Positions 24,342-33,159 are shown, numbered from the stretch's first letter. The stretch: 34,709 nt of DNA from an uncultured Lachnospiraceae bacterium (GCA_910586025.1 CAJUIO010000008.1:1-34709), one strand, 5' to 3'. Notes: generated from the sequence alone by a model not told the origin. Made by a program: numbers and translations.

Positions 24342-26833
24342 CTGCCGCCTCCCGTCTTAAATAATTCCAGAACGGCCACGCACAGCCCCTGCATCACATA
24401 GGTGAAATTCCGTGCCGCTCCTGACAGCTCTACTGTCCTGTCGCTCACACATTCAGGATCCTCAAAGCTGTTTTTCGCCCGCTTCTTACCCGTGAACACA
24501 TGAGCCAGATAAGCGCTCTTTACGTCGCAGTCCAGTTCAATCTCTATCTTTGTCTCTTCCTGTGCCATGTTGACCAGCTTAATAAATACACTCTCAGGCG
24601 TGTCCGTCACGACACAGCTCTGTGCCGGGAAGGAAGGGAGCGCCATCTCCCCCACAAGCGCCGCACCGTGATACAGCTGCAGCCTTTCACCGTCTGTCCG
24701 GTAGCCGTACCGGCAAAAGCCGTCCCGCACTTCCCCGCTCTCTTCAAATCTCGCCAGCTCCCTGGTCACGGGACCCTCCTTCTCAAACAGCACATGAGTT
24801 TTTCCGTCGCTCTTCCACAGGATCGGCTTTACATTTTCCACATTCCACTCAGCCGGAGGATTTGTCTCATCGCTGATATATGCAGTATCCGGCATTCGGG
24901 AGGGAAAAAGCCCAAGAAGAAACTCTCTTCCCTTTTCCTGGAACAGCTCGATCTCAAAGGTTCCGTTCTGCCTGGTCTCGTCTCCGAAAATCACAAGGAT
25001 CTCATCCAGCTTCGCCCCGAAATGACGGCGGCTCTCCGCAATCTGTTCTTCATCCGGCTGCCTCACCACAAAGCCGTCCCCGGCCTGCCTTACCCTGCCC
25101 ATCACCTCATGGGTCACGGCCTGCACCTCTCCGTTCCAGAGAGGATTGCGGAACTGCACTCCCGTCCTGCCAAGCAGTGCCAGCCGCCCCTTAAGGGGCC
25201 TTGCGATCCGTGCGCTTTCCAGCCTGGCCCGCACCACGTAATCGCCCCTGAAGCTTCCGAAGAGCTTCCATATGTAATAGCTGGGAATTCCAAAGCTCTC
25301 TCTGCCGTTAAAACGAATCAGGTTCGGAAACCATGACTGATAATTCACGTTTTCCAGAAGCGGCGCATAGGAGGCCAGTGTCACAATGTCCTGATTCCTC
25401 TCCACCCCGGTAAAAAAAGCCGCCTCGCCGAGCGCCCCGTACAGCTCTCCCACGTAGCCTCTCACCACGGCCACCTCTCCCAGGAAGATTTCCGGGCCGC
25501 TGCGGTCGTAGCTGTCGAATTTTTCCGTATTCTCCGCAAACCATTCTGCCGTGTCGTAATAGTGTTCATCTACAATCTGCACCTCCTGTCCCTTCTCTTC
25601 AAGATGGGAATCGGCGATACAGCAGATATGGGGATATTTGTCCTTGATGGCACGGTAGAAAATCTCATACCGCTTTTCGTAAGCCTCTCCCCAGTTCTCG
25701 TTTCCGATTTCAATATAGTTCAGCCTGAAAGGCTCAGGATGCCCCATCCTGGCCCGGAGGGATCCCCACTTCGTATCCTTATCTCCCACGGCATATTCGA
25801 TAGCGTTCATGAGATCTTCCAGAGTCTCATCAAAAGCGCTGCCCTCAAGCAGAACCGATTTTCTCGCCTGGCAGGTCATCCCGCAGTTGCAGACATACAA
25901 AGGCTCCATATCCAGATCCTCGCAGAACTGTAAATACTCGTGGAACCCCACGCCGTCATAGGTCCGGTAATGCCACATCAGAAGCTTTCCCGGACGTTCC
26001 CAGACCGGTCCTACGGTATCAGCAAACCGCCACATGGTAGAGGGCGTGAATCCCTCCACGATACAGCCTCCCGGAAAACGGAAAAACTTCGGCTTCAAGC
26101 CCTTGAGCTTTCCCGCGATGTCGCAGCGCAGCCCGTGTCCCATGAAGGTATTAAGAGGCATCAGGGAAACAAAGCCGATGCCAAGCTTCCCGCCGCCGGG
26201 ACAGGCCATGACAAGCTTTAAATTCCCGCCGTCGCTTCCGGCCCGATATTCCAGATCGTAGCGCTTCCAGGCATCCCCCTCTATCCGCAGCTTTCCGACC
26301 GGAAACTCTTCTTCGCCTCCGGCCGCCTCTCCGGATGCCTTTGCTATGAAAAGCTCCAGCTCCACCGTTTCCGCGGCCCTGGCAAACATGTAAAAATGAT
26401 AATTCTCCCCTTCCTTCTGCGGGATTCCGCAAAACCCCACATTCTCAAGTCTTCCGTCAGGAAGAAAATCCACGCACAGCGAAGCCTTCCTGTGCGAATT
26501 CAGCGTGTGTTCATGATCCAGAACCATTGAAGCATCCTTCACATACCAGGCTGGAACAGGTGTTTTCTTAATCCCGTTGTTCCTCACCCATTTTGAAAGC
26601 CCTTCTCCGCCGTTAAATTCGTCACGCCAGCCCCAGTCCGTCTCAAAGGCATATCCGTCCTGTACGGAATTACAGCCCTCAGGAAGCAGAGAATCCTCAA
26701 AGCTCCTGTTGCGGATCAGCTCCGGATAAAGTCCCCCGTCCACCGCCCGGCTGATGTCCTCAAGAAAGATACCGTACAGATTTGGCGCCGTCCTCGTGAT
26801 TTTTTCACTGGTCCGGATTGTCAGTCTCCCCAT
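24338..26833 (-). CDS. GH51 alpha-L-arabinofuranosidase
   Basis: 831 residues from the ATG at 26833, which has AGGAGTTGGCAGGAA ahead; a TTG at 26857 is the rejected alternative. There is no signal peptide. The domains are an N-terminal beta region beginning APNLYGIFLEDISRAVDGG, a carbohydrate-binding-like insert (about 95-230), a TIM barrel with FFRFPGGCIVEGF, YIEIGNENWGEAY (acid/base Glu379) and IFLGEVAVVRGY (nucleophile Glu453), and a C-terminal beta-sandwich. The long form (over 800 residues) differs from the compact ~500-residue GH51 enzymes. It removes terminal arabinofuranose from imported arabinoxylan or arabinan oligosaccharides. It leads the transporter operon and has its own strong promoter. 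Confidence 0.92.
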   Translation of the reverse strand: MGRLTIRTSEKITRTAPNLYGIFLEDISRAVDGGLYPELIRNRSFEDSLLPEGCNSVQDGYAFETDWGWRDEFNGGEGLSKWVRNNGIKKTPVPAWYVKDASMVLDHEHTLNSHRKASLCVDFLPDGRLENVGFCGIPQKEGENYHFYMFARAAETVELELFIAKASGEAAGGEEEFPVGKLRIEGDAWKRYDLEYRAGSDGGNLKLVMACPGGGKLGIGFVSLMPLNTFMGHGLRCDIAGKLKGLKPKFFRFPGGCIVEGFTPSTMWRFADTVGPVWERPGKLLMWHYRTYDGVGFHEYLQFCEDLDMEPLYVCNCGMTCQARKSVLLEGSAFDETLEDLMNAIEYAVGDKDTKWGSLRARMGHPEPFRLNYIEIGNENWGEAYEKRYEIFYRAIKDKYPHICCIADSHLEEKGQEVQIVDEHYYDTAEWFAENTEKFDSYDRSGPEIFLGEVAVVRGYVGELYGALGEAAFFTGVERNQDIVTLASYAPLLENVNYQSWFPNLIRFNGRESFGIPSYYIWKLFGSFRGDYVVRARLESARIARPLKGRLALLGRTGVQFRNPLWNGEVQAVTHEVMGRVRQAGDGFVVRQPDEEQIAESRRHFGAKLDEILVIFGDETRQNGTFEIELFQEKGREFLLGLFPSRMPDTAYISDETNPPAEWNVENVKPILWKSDGKTHVLFEKEGPVTRELARFEESGEVRDGFCRYGYRTDGERLQLYHGAALVGEMALPSFPAQSCVVTDTPESVFIKLVNMAQEETKIEIELDCDVKSAYLAHVFTGKKRAKNSFEDPECVSDRTVELSGAARNFTYVMQGLCVAVLELFKTGGGR

Positions 26834-26892
26834 TTCCTGCCAACTCCTTTTAGTCAATTTTTCTTTGTTGATCGATTTACCTGCTTTCTCTT

Positions 26893-26921
26893 ATATTAAT
26901 TTATATCGTGCATTATGTCAA
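26893..26921 (-). promoter_or_regulatory. Strong sigma-A promoter of the GH51-transporter operon
   Basis: On the minus strand TTGACA (26916-26921), 17 bases, then TAATAT (26893-26898). The predicted start leaves a leader of about 50 bases before the GH51 ATG. This near-consensus promoter suggests control by repression, or by the upstream repeats. Confidence 0.85.
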
Positions 26922-26951
26922 TGATATTGTGCCCTTCAATATACACTTTGT

Positions 26952-26980
26952 CTATATTTTATATTTTTGCACTATATTTT
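26952..26980. repeat. CTATATTTT direct repeats above the GH51 promoter
   Basis: CTATATTTT occurs at 26952-26960 and 26972-26980, a 20-base period (about two helical turns), some 30-60 bases above the -35. Tandem half-sites with this period are how AraC-type activators bind. The region is AT-rich, so chance is possible. Confidence 0.35.
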
Positions 26981-27080
26981 TCGTCCGTTTCCACAAAAGA
27001 AAATCGTTACTCCTCACACAGTCCCAATGCAGATGCGGCCACCTGGGCGTAAATCCTCGCAAGGAAATCATTTGGATGAT

Positions 27081-28646
27081 TCAGCCGTCCTGCCACACCT
27101 TCCCTCTCTCCATGCTCCGGATAATTCTGTCTGTGAGAAACGAGGCAAAGGCTGTCTCTTCCCCGTCAAGCGCTCTCGGTCCTGCGGATTCAAACGCCAT
27201 CCCACAGGGGTTTTCTTTCGTATAGGGCCTCCACTCCTCCAGTGCGCTGCCGTCCGCATCCAGGCCGTTGGGATTTCCTGTCTTTATAAAGTTTGCCCAG
27301 TAGGTGCACATCTTTCTGGCAAGATCATAATGATGCCCCACAAAGGGCCGCCAGCACTTCGCCAAAGTTTCAAAGAAAAACCACAGATCCGAGGAATGGA
27401 AGGTTCCGGGTTGATCCCATCCCGGAATATCCGGATCAAAGCGATAATAATAGCGCTCCCCGTGCTCTCCCTTTTCATTGGCGAAAATGCCCTTTATGGT
27501 ACATTCTGTACCGCTCACCCCGGCATATCCCCGCCGTTCATCCCGCCTTCTGCTCTCCGGGAAGGCAAGGAAGGTATCCGCCTCCTCACCAAACAGCTCC
27601 TTCGCCCTCTCCTCCAGCTCCTCTTCACTGTCCGCCGGAATAAAATTGAGGAACTCATCCGACGTGTTTCCGGCCATAACAGCCACATCCGCATGCTTCC
27701 CTGCAAGGAACAGCTCCATGGGGTCTCCCACACAGAAGCGGTCGTCCAGGGCTGTGCACATGGGCGGACACATCCCGGAAAAAGTCCTCAGATATTCCGC
27801 ATATTTGTCCCGGATAAAAGCCGCATCAAGCTTTCTCGCCTCTTCCAGGCAGGACACCCCCAGAAAGCCGAAAAAATGCTGCCCGTTCTCCTCCGCTTCC
27901 CATAAGGGCTGCGGAACTCCCACGCCGCCTTCCTCGTAAGGGCTGCGGATCATGGCGCTCATGATTACCGCCTTCTGGAACATTCCGAAATTATCCGGGC
28001 AGGTCATCTGGCTAAGCACGCTTCCGCCGCCCGCGGACTGTCCCGCAATCGTGACATTTTCCGGATCGCCTCCAAAGGCCGCTATATTCCGGAGCACCCA
28101 CCGAAGTCCCGCCTGCTGGTCAAGGCTGCCGAAATTCGCAGGTGCGTCCGGCTGCTGCGACGTAAGCTGCGGATGCGCCAGAAAACCGAACACATTGACT
28201 CTGTAATTGACAGATACCACCACAATGCCCCGCCGGGCCAGTCTCTCTCCGTCAAACTCCATCTCCGCCGTGTAACCGCACTGCAGTCCCCCTCCGAAAA
28301 ACCATACCAGCACAGGCAGCTTCTCGTTTTCCTTTCCTGCCCCGGTCCAGATGTTAAGGTACAGACAGTCCTCACTCATGGGGATATCCGGGTCCACATG
28401 CCATTCCCTGCAGTAAATGTCATCCCCAAGTCCCGGTATATTCTGCATGGAAACAGGTGCAAACCGGGACGCATCCCGAACGCCTTCCCAATCTTTACAG
28501 GGCTGCGGCGCCCTCCACCGGTTTTCCCCCACGGGAGGAGCGGCAAACGGAATCCCCCTGAACGCCGTTATCCTGGGATCAGCGGCCTCTATCCCCCTGA
28601 CCCATCCGTTCTCTGTTCTCGCTTCTCTGATCATAATCGTCTCCAT
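27081..28646 (-). CDS. Type-B carboxylesterase (alpha/beta hydrolase)
   Basis: 521 residues, no signal peptide. Features are FRGIPFAAPPVGENRW (29-44), SEDCLYLNIW (91-100), the oxyanion loop FFGGGL (116-121) and the nucleophile elbow AGQSAGGG with Ser204. The acid is probably the Glu in GNTSDEF, and a GTFHSSDLWFFF segment carries a conserved His. Such enzymes hydrolyse esters; beside GH51 and a GH120-like enzyme it may remove acetyl or feruloyl groups from imported oligosaccharides (inference). Start ATG at 28646 or 28634; the second has GGAG six bases ahead, the first has AAAGG abutting. It has its own promoter, and the 247 bases between it and GH51 hold the GH51 promoter and repeats. Confidence 0.88.
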   Translation of the reverse strand: METIMIREARTENGWVRGIEAADPRITAFRGIPFAAPPVGENRWRAPQPCKDWEGVRDASRFAPVSMQNIPGLGDDIYCREWHVDPDIPMSEDCLYLNIWTGAGKENEKLPVLVWFFGGGLQCGYTAEMEFDGERLARRGIVVVSVNYRVNVFGFLAHPQLTSQQPDAPANFGSLDQQAGLRWVLRNIAAFGGDPENVTIAGQSAGGGSVLSQMTCPDNFGMFQKAVIMSAMIRSPYEEGGVGVPQPLWEAEENGQHFFGFLGVSCLEEARKLDAAFIRDKYAEYLRTFSGMCPPMCTALDDRFCVGDPMELFLAGKHADVAVMAGNTSDEFLNFIPADSEEELEERAKELFGEEADTFLAFPESRRRDERRGYAGVSGTECTIKGIFANEKGEHGERYYYRFDPDIPGWDQPGTFHSSDLWFFFETLAKCWRPFVGHHYDLARKMCTYWANFIKTGNPNGLDADGSALEEWRPYTKENPCGMAFESAGPRALDGEETAFASFLTDRIIRSMERGKVWQDG

Positions 28647-28687
28647 CCTTTCTCTCTTATGCAGGTAAATCGTTTTTCCTATATATA

Positions 28688-28716
28688 ATACTAGTGTTTT
28701 TGGGGATTTCTGTCAA
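28688..28716 (-). promoter_or_regulatory. Sigma-A promoter of the carboxylesterase gene
   Basis: On the minus strand TTGACA (28711-28716), 17 bases, TAGTAT (28688-28693), about 42 bases above the ATG. It is back to back with the plus-strand promoter at 28757-28785. Confidence 0.82.
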
Positions 28717-28756
28717 TTGCCGTTGTTGACATGCCGCACAGACCTGAAATACCGAT

Positions 28757-28785
28757 TTGCAAAAATCCGGTTTCTATTTTATACT
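28757..28785 (+). promoter_or_regulatory. Sigma-A promoter of the plus-strand glycosyltransferase
   Basis: TTGCAA (28757-28762), 17 bases, TATACT (28780-28785). The start falls near 28792, which excludes the longer reading frame from 28731 and supports the ATG at 28818. Confidence 0.82.
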
Positions 28786-28817
28786 ATAAAAAAACATTAA
28801 GCTTAACAGGAGTTTAT

Positions 28818-29753
28818 ATGGATATTCGAGACGGCAGATTACTTTCCGTGATCATACCCTCCTACAATGAGCAGGACATGATCGGCAAGACCTTTTATAC
28901 CGTAAAAGAAATTCTTGACAGAGAACAGATTCCCTTTGAGATCCTTTTTGTGGACGACGGCTCCAGGGATCTCACTTATCCCAATATCAGCCGGCTTTCC
29001 GCCGCAAACCCGGAAGTAAAGGGGATTTCCTTCTCCCGCAACTTCGGAAAGGAATCGGCCATTTTCGCAGGACTTGAGAGTGCGGCCGGAAATTGCTGTG
29101 TCATTATGGACTGCGACCTGCAGCATCCTCCCGAGACCATTGTGCCCATGTATCGTCTCTGGGAGGAGGGCTATGAGGTGGTGGAGGGACGCAAGGCCTC
29201 CCGGGGCAGGGAAAATCCCCTGCATACCCTGTGCGCCAACGGTTTTTACGGAATCATAAGCAAGGTGACCGGAATCGACATGGCTGACGCATCAGACTTC
29301 AAGCTTCTGGACCGGCGGGCCATAGACGCTCTTCTGATCCTCCCGGAGCGGGCTCCCTTTTTCCGCGCCCTGTCCTCCTGGATCGGCTTTAAGACCGCCA
29401 CAGTGCCCTTTGAAGTGCAGGAGCGCACGGTGGGAGCCTCCAAATGGTCTCTGATGAGCCTTACCCGATACGCCATCCGTAATATCACTTCCTTTTCCGG
29501 AGCCCCCATGCAGTTTGTGACCCTCATGGGCTGGATTATGCTGTTATTTTCCTTCCTTCTCGGACTGCAGTCCCTGTACCGGTACTTCACCGGAAACGCT
29601 CTGGAGGGCTTCACCACCGTGATTCTCCTGCAGCTCATAATCGGGAGCGTGCTTATGATCAGCCTGGGAATCATCGGCCATTATATTTCCAGGATTTATG
29701 ACGAGATCAAGGGCAGGCCCCGGTATATCATAAGTAAAAGGTGCGGCTATTAA
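28818..29753 (+). CDS. GtrB/DPM-like polyprenyl-phosphate glycosyltransferase
   Basis: 311 residues, the only plus-strand gene. The ATG at 28818 has AACAGGAGTTTAT ahead. The GT-A domain shows VIIPSYNEQD (11-20), FVDDGSRD (44-51) and MDCDLQHPPE (97-106) with the catalytic DxD-like site. WSLMSLTRYAI precedes two membrane helices (about 231-251 and 266-290). This is the layout of GtrB and of polyisoprenyl-phosphate glucosyl/GlcNAc transferases, which load a sugar onto undecaprenyl phosphate for flipping and use by GT-C enzymes outside. GT-C-like candidates lie at 7308, 12857 and 15795. No flippase (GtrA) gene is adjacent. Its last codons form half of a shared terminator stem. Confidence 0.92.
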   Translation: MDIRDGRLLSVIIPSYNEQDMIGKTFYTVKEILDREQIPFEILFVDDGSRDLTYPNISRLSAANPEVKGISFSRNFGKESAIFAGLESAAGNCCVIMDCDLQHPPETIVPMYRLWEEGYEVVEGRKASRGRENPLHTLCANGFYGIISKVTGIDMADASDFKLLDRRAIDALLILPERAPFFRALSSWIGFKTATVPFEVQERTVGASKWSLMSLTRYAIRNITSFSGAPMQFVTLMGWIMLLFSFLLGLQSLYRYFTGNALEGFTTVILLQLIIGSVLMISLGIIGHYISRIYDEIKGRPRYIISKRCGY

Positions 29754-29763
29754 CCGCACCTTT
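29737..29763. terminator. Bidirectional terminator between convergent genes
   Basis: AAAGGTGCGG (29737-29746) and CCGCACCTTT (29754-29763) form a perfect 10-bp stem with a 7-base loop, with a T run on both strands. The left arm lies inside the last codons of the glycosyltransferase and the stop codon lies in the loop. The rmlD stop is three bases further on. Confidence 0.87.
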
Positions 29764-29766
29764 ATA

Positions 29767-30708
29767 CTAAAACTCTATTTCTCTCAGATATCTGCCGAGC
29801 GCATCCTGCCATGTGGGAAGAGGACAAAAACCGTTATCCACAAGCTTTCTCTTATCAAGTCTGGAATTAAAAGGACGCTTCGCCTTGGAAATCCCGTATT
29901 CCTGCGTAGTGACGGGAACCACCTTAAGACGCTCCGGAGCATACTCCGTCCGTCCCATTTCCGCCGCCTGCCTGAAAATCTCCACCGTAAAGTCATACCA
30001 GCTGATATAGCCTCCCTCATTGGTGGCATGGTAATAGCCGTACCTGTCCGTCTCGATCATATCCACCAAAAGCCTTGCCAGGTCATAGGTATAGGTGGGC
30101 GTTCCGACCTGGTCGCTGACCACCCTGATCTTATCATGTGTCTTTCCCAGATTCAGCATGGTCTTGATAAAATTCTTTCCGTTCACGCCAAAAACCCAGG
30201 CGATCCGCACGATAAAGTATTTTTCCAGATTCTCCGCTACGGCGCGCTCTCCCTCCAGCTTGGTCCTTCCATAGACATTCTGCGGCTCATAATCCCTGCA
30301 GTCCGGCTCCCAGGGCTGCGTACCCTGTCCGTCAAAAACATAGTCTGTGGAAAGATAAACCATCTTGCAGTTCAGCTCCCTGCAGGCAAGGGCTATATAC
30401 TCCGTGCCTGCGGCATTCACGAGACGCACCTTCTCCACCTTGTCGTCATCCTCAGCCAGATCCACTGCAGTCCATGCGGCGCAGTGAACCACCACATCAG
30501 GCCGTTGCTGTAAAATAATATTCCTGACAGCCTCCCTGTCCGTGATATCCATGGAAACATAGGGCATGCGGGTGACCGCCGTGCCGTCCGCAATGCCGCT
30601 GTAGGCAGGGGCAAGGTCGGAGCCGATCCCCTCGTAATTTCTCTTTGCCAGCTCATTCATCACGTCATGGCCAAGCTGGCCCGCCACTCCTGTCACTAAT
30701 ACCTTCAT
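29767..30708 (-). CDS. rfbD: dTDP-4-dehydrorhamnose reductase-type enzyme
   Basis: 313 residues, the usual RmlD length. It has the N-terminal MKVLVTGVAGQLGHDV nucleotide loop, the STDYVFDG motif, the catalytic YGRTK (YxxxK), IAWVFG, and SDQVGTPTYTYDLA near the substrate site. RmlD reduces dTDP-4-keto-L-rhamnose to dTDP-L-rhamnose with NAD(P)H. No rmlA, rmlB or rmlC is in the window; the neighbours are CDP-sugar genes, three bases away in the same operon. So either the rest of the rhamnose pathway lies elsewhere, or this copy reduces the 4-keto group of the CDP-dideoxy sugar. The family call is firm and the substrate is uncertain. It is the last gene of its operon. Confidence 0.9.
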   Translation of the reverse strand: MKVLVTGVAGQLGHDVMNELAKRNYEGIGSDLAPAYSGIADGTAVTRMPYVSMDITDREAVRNIILQQRPDVVVHCAAWTAVDLAEDDDKVEKVRLVNAAGTEYIALACRELNCKMVYLSTDYVFDGQGTQPWEPDCRDYEPQNVYGRTKLEGERAVAENLEKYFIVRIAWVFGVNGKNFIKTMLNLGKTHDKIRVVSDQVGTPTYTYDLARLLVDMIETDRYGYYHATNEGGYISWYDFTVEIFRQAAEMGRTEYAPERLKVVPVTTQEYGISKAKRPFNSRLDKRKLVDNGFCPLPTWQDALGRYLREIEF

Positions 30709-30711
30709 AAA

Positions 30712-31800
30712 TCAAACATCCTTTCCCGCATTTATAAATTCATCAATCTGCTCATCCACACACTTTATCAGATCCCCGCCGGATGCGTAAGCCGTAAACC
30801 ACTCCACGGTCTTTTCCAGCGCCTTATCTATATTCCAGACCGGCCTCCAGCCAAACCGGGCTTTCAGTCTGGAACAGTCCAGCTTCAGAAAATTAGCCTC
30901 ATGAGGGCCGCCGTCATGCCGGTCCCTCCACCGGATCTCCGATCCGGCCTTTAATCCGTTTTTCCTGTTCCACAGGTCACAAAAGCGGTTGACCAGCTCC
31001 CCGGTGGTCAGACAGTCCTCCTCCCCCGGTCCCACATTGTAGCTTCCAGCCAGAGAGGGATTCTCATACTGCTTCCCGGCAATCATGAGATAGACCGCCG
31101 CCGGCTCCAGCACATGCTGATACGGGCGGACGGAATAGGGGTTACGCACAATGATCTCCTCCCCCTTCACAGCCCCCCTGATACAGTCCGGCACAATCCT
31201 GTCTCTGGCAAAGTCACCGCCGCCGATCACGTTCCCCGCCCGGGCGGTTGAAACGGCGGGCCCGCTCCCGTCAAAAAAAGAATTCCTGTAGCAGCCGGTC
31301 ACAAGCTCCGAGCAGGATTTGGAATTGGAGTAGGGATCAAAGCCGTCAAGCTCCTCCTCCTCCCGGTAGCCCCATTCCCACTCCCGGTTCCGGTAGACCT
31401 TGTCCGTGGTCACATTCACAAAGGATCTCACGCAATCCTGCCGCCTGACACATTCCAGCACATGAACCGTTCCCATCACATTTGTCTCATAGGTGTAGAC
31501 AGGATTTTCGTAAGACTCCCTCACAATAGGCTGGGCCGCAAGATGCAGGACGATTTCCGGCTTTTTCCGCTGAAAAACCGCCTGCAGATGGGCCAGATCC
31601 CGGACATCCCCGCAGACGGAATCCATCTCATCCTCCAGCCTCAGTATGCTGAAAAGCCCGGGACCCTCCGGAGCGTTAAGGGCATATCCGGTCAGATCAG
31701 CCCCCGCCCGGATCAGCATACGGCACAGCCAGCTTCCCTTGAAGCCGGTATGCCCTGTCACGAGCACTCTTTTTCCTCTGAAAAATTCCAAATCAGTCAC
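30712..31800 (-). CDS. rfbG: CDP-glucose 4,6-dehydratase
   Basis: 362 residues, matching the family. It starts FFRGKRVLVTGHTGFKGSWLC (NAD-binding loop). LAAQPIVRESYENPVYTYETN is typical of RfbG rather than of dTDP-glucose dehydratases. The TTDKVY motif and YSNSKSCSE (YxxxK) follow, then ARAGNVIGGGDFA and RIVPDC. It converts CDP-glucose to CDP-4-keto-6-deoxyglucose through an internal NAD hydride transfer. The gene overlaps rfbH by 8 bases upstream and is 3 bases from the rmlD-type gene, so all are one operon with rfbF feeding the substrate. Confidence 0.95.
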   Translation of the reverse strand: MTDLEFFRGKRVLVTGHTGFKGSWLCRMLIRAGADLTGYALNAPEGPGLFSILRLEDEMDSVCGDVRDLAHLQAVFQRKKPEIVLHLAAQPIVRESYENPVYTYETNVMGTVHVLECVRRQDCVRSFVNVTTDKVYRNREWEWGYREEEELDGFDPYSNSKSCSELVTGCYRNSFFDGSGPAVSTARAGNVIGGGDFARDRIVPDCIRGAVKGEEIIVRNPYSVRPYQHVLEPAAVYLMIAGKQYENPSLAGSYNVGPGEEDCLTTGELVNRFCDLWNRKNGLKAGSEIRWRDRHDGGPHEANFLKLDCSRLKARFGWRPVWNIDKALEKTVEWFTAYASGGDLIKCVDEQIDEFINAGKDV

Positions 31801-33130
31801 GCGCCGCCTCCTTGATTGTCTCCGCCATATATTCCAGCATATCCCTTGTCATGCCGGGATATACTCCGACCCAGAAAGTATCCCGCATGATACGGTCCGT
31901 ATTTTCAAGACTCCCGACCACGCGGTAGCCTGACCCCAGATCCCGCAGCTCGTCAAAACAGGGATGCTTGACCAGATTCCCTGCAAAGAGCATTCTGGTC
32001 TGTACCCCGTGCTCCTCCACATAAGGAACCACGCGGCTGCGCTCCGTTCCCTCCCTGCAGGTTAAAAGAAATCCGAACCAGCTGGGAGAGCTGTTCTCAC
32101 AGGCCTTAGGCAGAATAAAGTTATTCTCCGCATCCTCAAGAAGCTGTCTCAGATATGCGAAGTTTTCCTTTCTTCTCTCCACAAAGGACGGGAATTTTTC
32201 CAGCTGTGCGCAGCCGATGGAAGCCTGAAGATCCGTGGCCTTCAAATTATAGCCGAAATGTGAATAAACATATTTGTGATCATACCCTGCCGGAAGCTGT
32301 CCGTACTGTCTGTCGTACCTGTGGCCGCACAGCCCGTCCCTGCCAGGAGGGCAGGAGCAGTCACGTCCCCAGTCCCTGAAAGAACGGATACACTTGTGAA
32401 GCAGCGGATTATCCGTATAGACAGCGCCTCCCTCCCCCATGGTCATGTGATGGGGCGGATAGAAGCTGGAGGTTCCGATATCACCCACGGTTCCGGTAAG
32501 GAAGGTCTTTCCGTCCAGCGTGTACTCGCTGCCAAGGGCATCACAGTTATCTTCAATCAGCCAGAGCCCGTGCCGGTCACAGAAATCCTTCACCGCCTTC
32601 AGGTCAAAGGGATTCCCCAGCGTATGGGCCAGCATTACCGCCTTTGTCTTTGCGCTGTAAGCCTCCTCAAGCCTTGTCACGTCAATATTGTACTGCGGAA
32701 TGGTGACATCCACGAATACCGGCACGGCCCCGTATTGAACTATGGGAGAAATCGTGGTGGGAAATCCTGCCGCCACCGTGATCACCTCGTCCCCCCTACG
32801 AATCCTCCTATCTTTAAGAAGCGGGGAAGTGAGAGCCATAAAGGCAAGGAGATTGGCGGAGGAACCGGAATTCACCAAGGAGCAGAACCGCACCTTCAGA
32901 TACCTGGCAAACTCCTCCTCAAACCGCTGCGTGTATCTGCCGGAGGTCAGCCAGAATTCCAGAGCGCTGTCCACCAGATTTGTCATCTCCTGGCTGTCAT
33001 ACACCCGGGAGGCATAAGGAATGCGATCGCCCTTTGTGTACTCCTTTTTGCCCGCATGGTACTTGTCATAATATTCTCTCACCAAATCCAGTATCTGTTC
33101 CCTGTCTCTTGCCTGATTTTCCCTGTTCAT
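31793..33130 (-). CDS. rfbH: CDP-4-keto-6-deoxyglucose 3-dehydratase (E1)
   Basis: 445 residues from the ATG at 33130 (AAAGAGGAAAACAGC ahead); the ATG at 33175 would add 15 residues and overlap rfbF by 16 bases. The fold is that of PLP aminotransferases, but the usual lysine is replaced: FYPPHHMTMGEGG has His where lysine would be, as in E1 of Yersinia, so it binds PMP. Four cysteines fit a 2Fe-2S site: EDNC, then RDCSC, then C after seven residues. The first spacing is 61 rather than the 57 I recall for E1, because of a four-residue insertion after SEY. E1 removes the C3 hydroxyl to make 3,6-dideoxyhexoses and needs electrons from an E3 reductase, which is not in the window. Confidence 0.94.
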   Translation of the reverse strand: MNRENQARDREQILDLVREYYDKYHAGKKEYTKGDRIPYASRVYDSQEMTNLVDSALEFWLTSGRYTQRFEEEFARYLKVRFCSLVNSGSSANLLAFMALTSPLLKDRRIRRGDEVITVAAGFPTTISPIVQYGAVPVFVDVTIPQYNIDVTRLEEAYSAKTKAVMLAHTLGNPFDLKAVKDFCDRHGLWLIEDNCDALGSEYTLDGKTFLTGTVGDIGTSSFYPPHHMTMGEGGAVYTDNPLLHKCIRSFRDWGRDCSCPPGRDGLCGHRYDRQYGQLPAGYDHKYVYSHFGYNLKATDLQASIGCAQLEKFPSFVERRKENFAYLRQLLEDAENNFILPKACENSSPSWFGFLLTCREGTERSRVVPYVEEHGVQTRMLFAGNLVKHPCFDELRDLGSGYRVVGSLENTDRIMRDTFWVGVYPGMTRDMLEYMAETIKEAARD

Positions 33131-33159
33131 GCTGTTTTCCTCTTTCTTCCCTGCCATAA

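Noticed and set aside
27066..27081. Hairpin AATCAT-TTGG-ATGATT after the carboxylesterase gene as a terminator
   Set aside because: Only six A/T-rich pairs and no long U tract. Too weak to call.
28731..28817. N-terminal extension of the plus-strand glycosyltransferase
   Set aside because: The promoter at 28757-28785 lies inside the extension, and the ATG at 28818 has its own AGGAG.
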